This document shows, piece after piece, positions 7,739 to 9,173 of a stretch of DNA of 9,173 nucleotides. Under the pieces are notes generated by a model. It saw only the letters and a list, made by a program, of their open reading frames with translations. It had not been told where the DNA came from and ran no database searches. Each line of letters opens with the position of its first letter. Positions within the stretch are counted from its first letter, which is position 1. Source of the stretch: Gemmatimonadaceae bacterium (GTDB lineage Bacteria; Gemmatimonadota; Gemmatimonadetes; Gemmatimonadales; Gemmatimonadaceae); contig JANYKY010000275.1 in NCBI GenBank assembly GCA_025357975.1, forward strand, positions 1-9,173, read 5' to 3'. Both the position numbers and the translations under genes were made by a program.

Positions 7739-7742
7739 GAGG
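7739..7742 (+). promoter_or_regulatory. Shine-Dalgarno-like GAGG, better placed for a TTG at 7748 than for the GTG at 7755
   Basis: GAGG is five bases before TTG 7748, which opens a short reading frame beginning MKRVPLGLLLW (34 codons, stop at 7847-7849). It is twelve bases before GTG 7755, the only start available to the long frame of the next gene. The geometry favours the TTG, which reads like the beginning of a signal peptide but is in a different frame from the protein body. Confidence 0.45.
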
Positions 7743-7754
7743 TCATCTTGAAAC

Positions 7755-8261
7755 GTGTACCCTTGGGATTACTGCTCTGGTCCCGGGTCCAGACTTGCGC
7801 CGAACTTCAGCGTATCGCTGTCCAAGCCGGTTGCCGGAGTCCCCTGTGAGGGCTCGGCATTGGCGTTCGATATTCCGATTACGTATCTCGTGAACCCGAC
7901 GGACAATTCGGGCTATGTGCATTTCAATGACAATAGCGCGACCTGCACCAACTCCGCTTCGAACGGAAGCGTCAAGATGCACGATGGAATCCTGACCGGA
8001 AACGGCCTCGTGACGATTCAGGGCGCTGACGGCACGTTGGTCATCGATCTCGCCAGTATTCAGTCGCCTCCGAGCTTCATTGGCTGTGGCAAGCGGGGGA
8101 TCGGTCAGGCTTCATCCAGCAGTCTTGGCGGTGTCTGCTTCGACCTTTTCTTCACGCAGGCTACATTCACACCTACCGATGGTGATCCGATTTCGGGAAG
8201 CGTCAATATGGATCCCGCGCCGTGCGATAGCTGTAACTTCGGCGCGAAACCCAAGGGCTGA
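7755..8261 (+). CDS. Uncharacterised Cys-rich beta-type protein, N-terminus uncertain (possible frameshift)
   Basis: I do not recognise this 168-residue protein. The body is rich in short beta-prone segments with Gly, Ser, Thr and Asn turns (for example ALAFDIPITYLV, GLVTIQGADGTLVIDLA, FDLFFTQATF), and has cysteines at 7, 31, 64, 111, 128, 157 and 160, the last two as PCDSC. From position 31 onward there are six cysteines, enough for three disulfides, which suggests an extracytoplasmic protein. The only available start is GTG 7755, because a stop lies in frame at 7749-7751; the resulting N-terminus has no signal peptide. A signal-peptide-like start in the neighbouring frame (TTG 7748, good Shine-Dalgarno) suggests that a frameshift or small deletion near 7770-7800 has separated export signal and body, or that the start is misread. 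The gene lies 120 bases after the kinase and is followed by a terminator-like hairpin. Confidence 0.55.
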   Translation: MYPWDYCSGPGSRLAPNFSVSLSKPVAGVPCEGSALAFDIPITYLVNPTDNSGYVHFNDNSATCTNSASNGSVKMHDGILTGNGLVTIQGADGTLVIDLASIQSPPSFIGCGKRGIGQASSSSLGGVCFDLFFTQATFTPTDGDPISGSVNMDPAPCDSCNFGAKPKG

Positions 8262-8268
8262 TTATCAG

Positions 8269-8296
8269 GGGCCGGAAAGTTCTGGCTGTCCGGCCC
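8269..8296 (+). terminator. Candidate intrinsic terminator
   Basis: GGGCCGGA (8269-8276) and TCCGGCCC (8289-8296) form a perfect eight-pair GC-rich stem with a twelve-base loop, seven bases after the stop of the preceding gene. The following GTTGTTCT is only moderately T-rich, so termination strength is uncertain. Its position between two same-strand genes suggests they are separate transcription units, or that the hairpin marks a 3' end within a shared transcript. Confidence 0.55.
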
Positions 8297-8325
8297 GTTG
8301 TTCTGAGTTCGAAAACAATTTACCT

Positions 8326-8329
8326 GGAG
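8326..8329 (+). promoter_or_regulatory. Ribosome binding site deciding the start of the last gene
   Basis: GGAG lies five bases upstream of GTG 8335 but fourteen bases from the alternative ATG 8344, so the GTG is preferred. The frame continues open upstream but overlaps the preceding gene there and carries no export signal at its N-terminus. Confidence 0.6.
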
Positions 8330-8334
8330 TTTTC

Positions 8335-9123
8335 GTGCGGGCGATGGGGTTCTCAACGACATGTTTCTTGATCCCGGTGCTCGTCGCGATTCCAACGCTG
8401 CTTGCGGCGCAGGGCTCACAGGCATGCTCGCCAAACACACGCACAGTCTCGGACCTGCGCGTATGCGTCGACCTCCTCCTCGCCAGACAGGCCTCGGACT
8501 CTGTGAGCAGAGCGAGATATGAGGCAGATGTCGATTCGTTGTTGGCCGTCAACCGCCAGTTGCAGCTGGCGATTGCGGACATTAACCGCCGGCTTCCAGC
8601 GACTGGCAAAAGCGCGGCAGACACGACAGGCAAGGTCGTCATCAACGGCGACTTGATCGTGAGCGGCAGACTCTGCATTCCCGACGCATGCATTGGTGAC
8701 GCCGGAGAGCAAATTCAAATCCGCGGAGCCAAGGGAGCGGGGATTCTCTTTCAATCCAATCGCGATGGTACGTGGGTGCAATCTGCCTGTGCCGGAATGT
8801 CGAGCTTATCGATGTCACCAGACCTCGGGCTTCGTCTCGTGCAAAATCAGAGATGGACCAGCGCTGGCACCCATGTGAATTTCATCTGCCCGAATAACGC
8901 GACAGGCGCGGTGGGTTTCGACTCACAGGCAGAGTGGAGTTTCAACGGACAAAAGCCAGGCAAGCCAGAACTCGGCACTCAACGTCTCGTCATTCGGACC
9001 GACGAAGATGCGAAGACGGTTTATTTCGCAACATGGGCCGAAGGCTGGAAGGTTGAGTTCCGCAGTTCCGCGGACGGCTGCAAATGGTGCGAGAACATTC
9101 GCTGGAAAGTGCCGTATCAATGA
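8335..9123 (+). CDS. Uncharacterised exported Cys-rich protein with signal peptide and short coiled coil
   Basis: A 262-residue protein that I do not recognise. The N-terminus MRAMGFSTTCFLIPVLVAI, followed by PTLLAAQG, is a clear Sec-type signal peptide with likely cleavage after Ala25. Residues about 48-88 are charged and heptad-like (VDSLLAVNRQLQLAIADINR), suggesting a short coiled coil that could drive oligomerisation. This leads into VVINGDLIVSGRLCI (101-115), a repeat-like beta turn pattern often seen at the start of beta-rich fibre or stalk domains, then a beta-rich, Trp- and Cys-containing domain to the end. The mature part has eight cysteines (31, 44, 114, 119, 152, 185, 249, 252), an even number consistent with disulfides; the last two form GCKWC. 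The start is set by the GGAG at 8326-8329. It may be periplasmic or cell-surface. The gene is complete and ends five bases before a perfect palindrome. Comparison with fibre proteins is pattern-level only. Confidence 0.7.
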   Translation: MRAMGFSTTCFLIPVLVAIPTLLAAQGSQACSPNTRTVSDLRVCVDLLLARQASDSVSRARYEADVDSLLAVNRQLQLAIADINRRLPATGKSAADTTGKVVINGDLIVSGRLCIPDACIGDAGEQIQIRGAKGAGILFQSNRDGTWVQSACAGMSSLSMSPDLGLRLVQNQRWTSAGTHVNFICPNNATGAVGFDSQAEWSFNGQKPGKPELGTQRLVIRTDEDAKTVYFATWAEGWKVEFRSSADGCKWCENIRWKVPYQ

Positions 9124-9128
9124 GAATG

Positions 9129-9144
9129 CCGGACACGTGTCCGG
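9129..9144 (+). repeat. Perfect 16-bp palindrome, possible terminator stem or operator
   Basis: CCGGACACGTGTCCGG reads identically on both strands and starts five bases after the stop of the last gene. In RNA it could form a six-pair stem with an ACGU loop, but no T run follows. It shares the arm strings GCCGGA and TGTCCGG with the hairpin at 8269-8296, which favours a 3'-end role over a protein-binding site. The remaining 29 bases to the window end hold nothing I can identify. Confidence 0.5.
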
Positions 9145-9173
9145 GAATACCACATATCCGCAGACAGCTCTTG

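Noticed and set aside
8298..8326. TTGTTC and TACCTG as a -35/-10 pair before the last gene
   Set aside because: The -10 match is poor and overlaps the ribosome binding site, leaving no room for a leader.
8080..8334. Upstream extension of the last gene's frame to 8080
   Set aside because: It overlaps the preceding gene, and the signal peptide with a good Shine-Dalgarno starts at 8335.

Overview
The window looks like a chromosomal segment from a GC-rich Gram-negative-type bacterium. The best guess is a member of the Gemmatimonadota. The main reason is the large membrane Ser/Thr kinase, whose loop motifs (GGMATVY, GGGMSRLF) and build (kinase, one membrane helix, TolB-N/FlgO-like domain, TPR-like tail) resemble the kinase family expanded in that phylum. 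This lineage call is inferred from family knowledge; no search was run. I see no rRNA, tRNA, CRISPR array, insertion sequence or phage module.

Layout: (1) Positions 3-2636 (+) hold a tightly coupled operon for the three-subunit proton-translocating NAD(P) transhydrogenase: pntAA (5' end cut by the window edge), pntAB and pntB, with 4- and 8-base overlaps. (2) Positions 2615-3526 (-) encode a cation diffusion facilitator metal exporter, convergent with pntB and overlapping its 3' end by 22 bases. (3) Positions 3527-3761 form a divergent intergenic region between the exporter and the kinase. (4) Positions 3762-7634 (+) encode a 1290-residue protein with two complete Ser/Thr kinase domains in tandem, a transmembrane helix, a TolB-N/FlgO-like domain and a long helical-repeat C-terminus. 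(5) Positions 7755-8261 (+) encode an unrecognised Cys-rich beta-type protein whose N-terminus may be damaged. (6) Positions 8335-9123 (+) encode an unrecognised exported protein with a signal peptide, a short coiled coil and a Cys-rich beta-type domain. Each of the last two genes is followed within about 10 bases by a GC-rich inverted repeat, and the two repeats share their arm sequences.

How the genes fit together: the transhydrogenase is housekeeping (NADPH supply driven by the proton gradient) and the exporter is metal homeostasis. The kinase places its catalytic half in the cytosol and a putative sensory half outside the membrane. The two downstream genes encode disulfide-type proteins, one clearly exported. 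They lie close behind the kinase on the same strand but have their own apparent punctuation, so any functional link to the kinase is speculative. The most unusual parts are the double-kinase polypeptide and the two uncharacterised Cys-rich genes. I do not see convincing evidence for a new multi-gene system.
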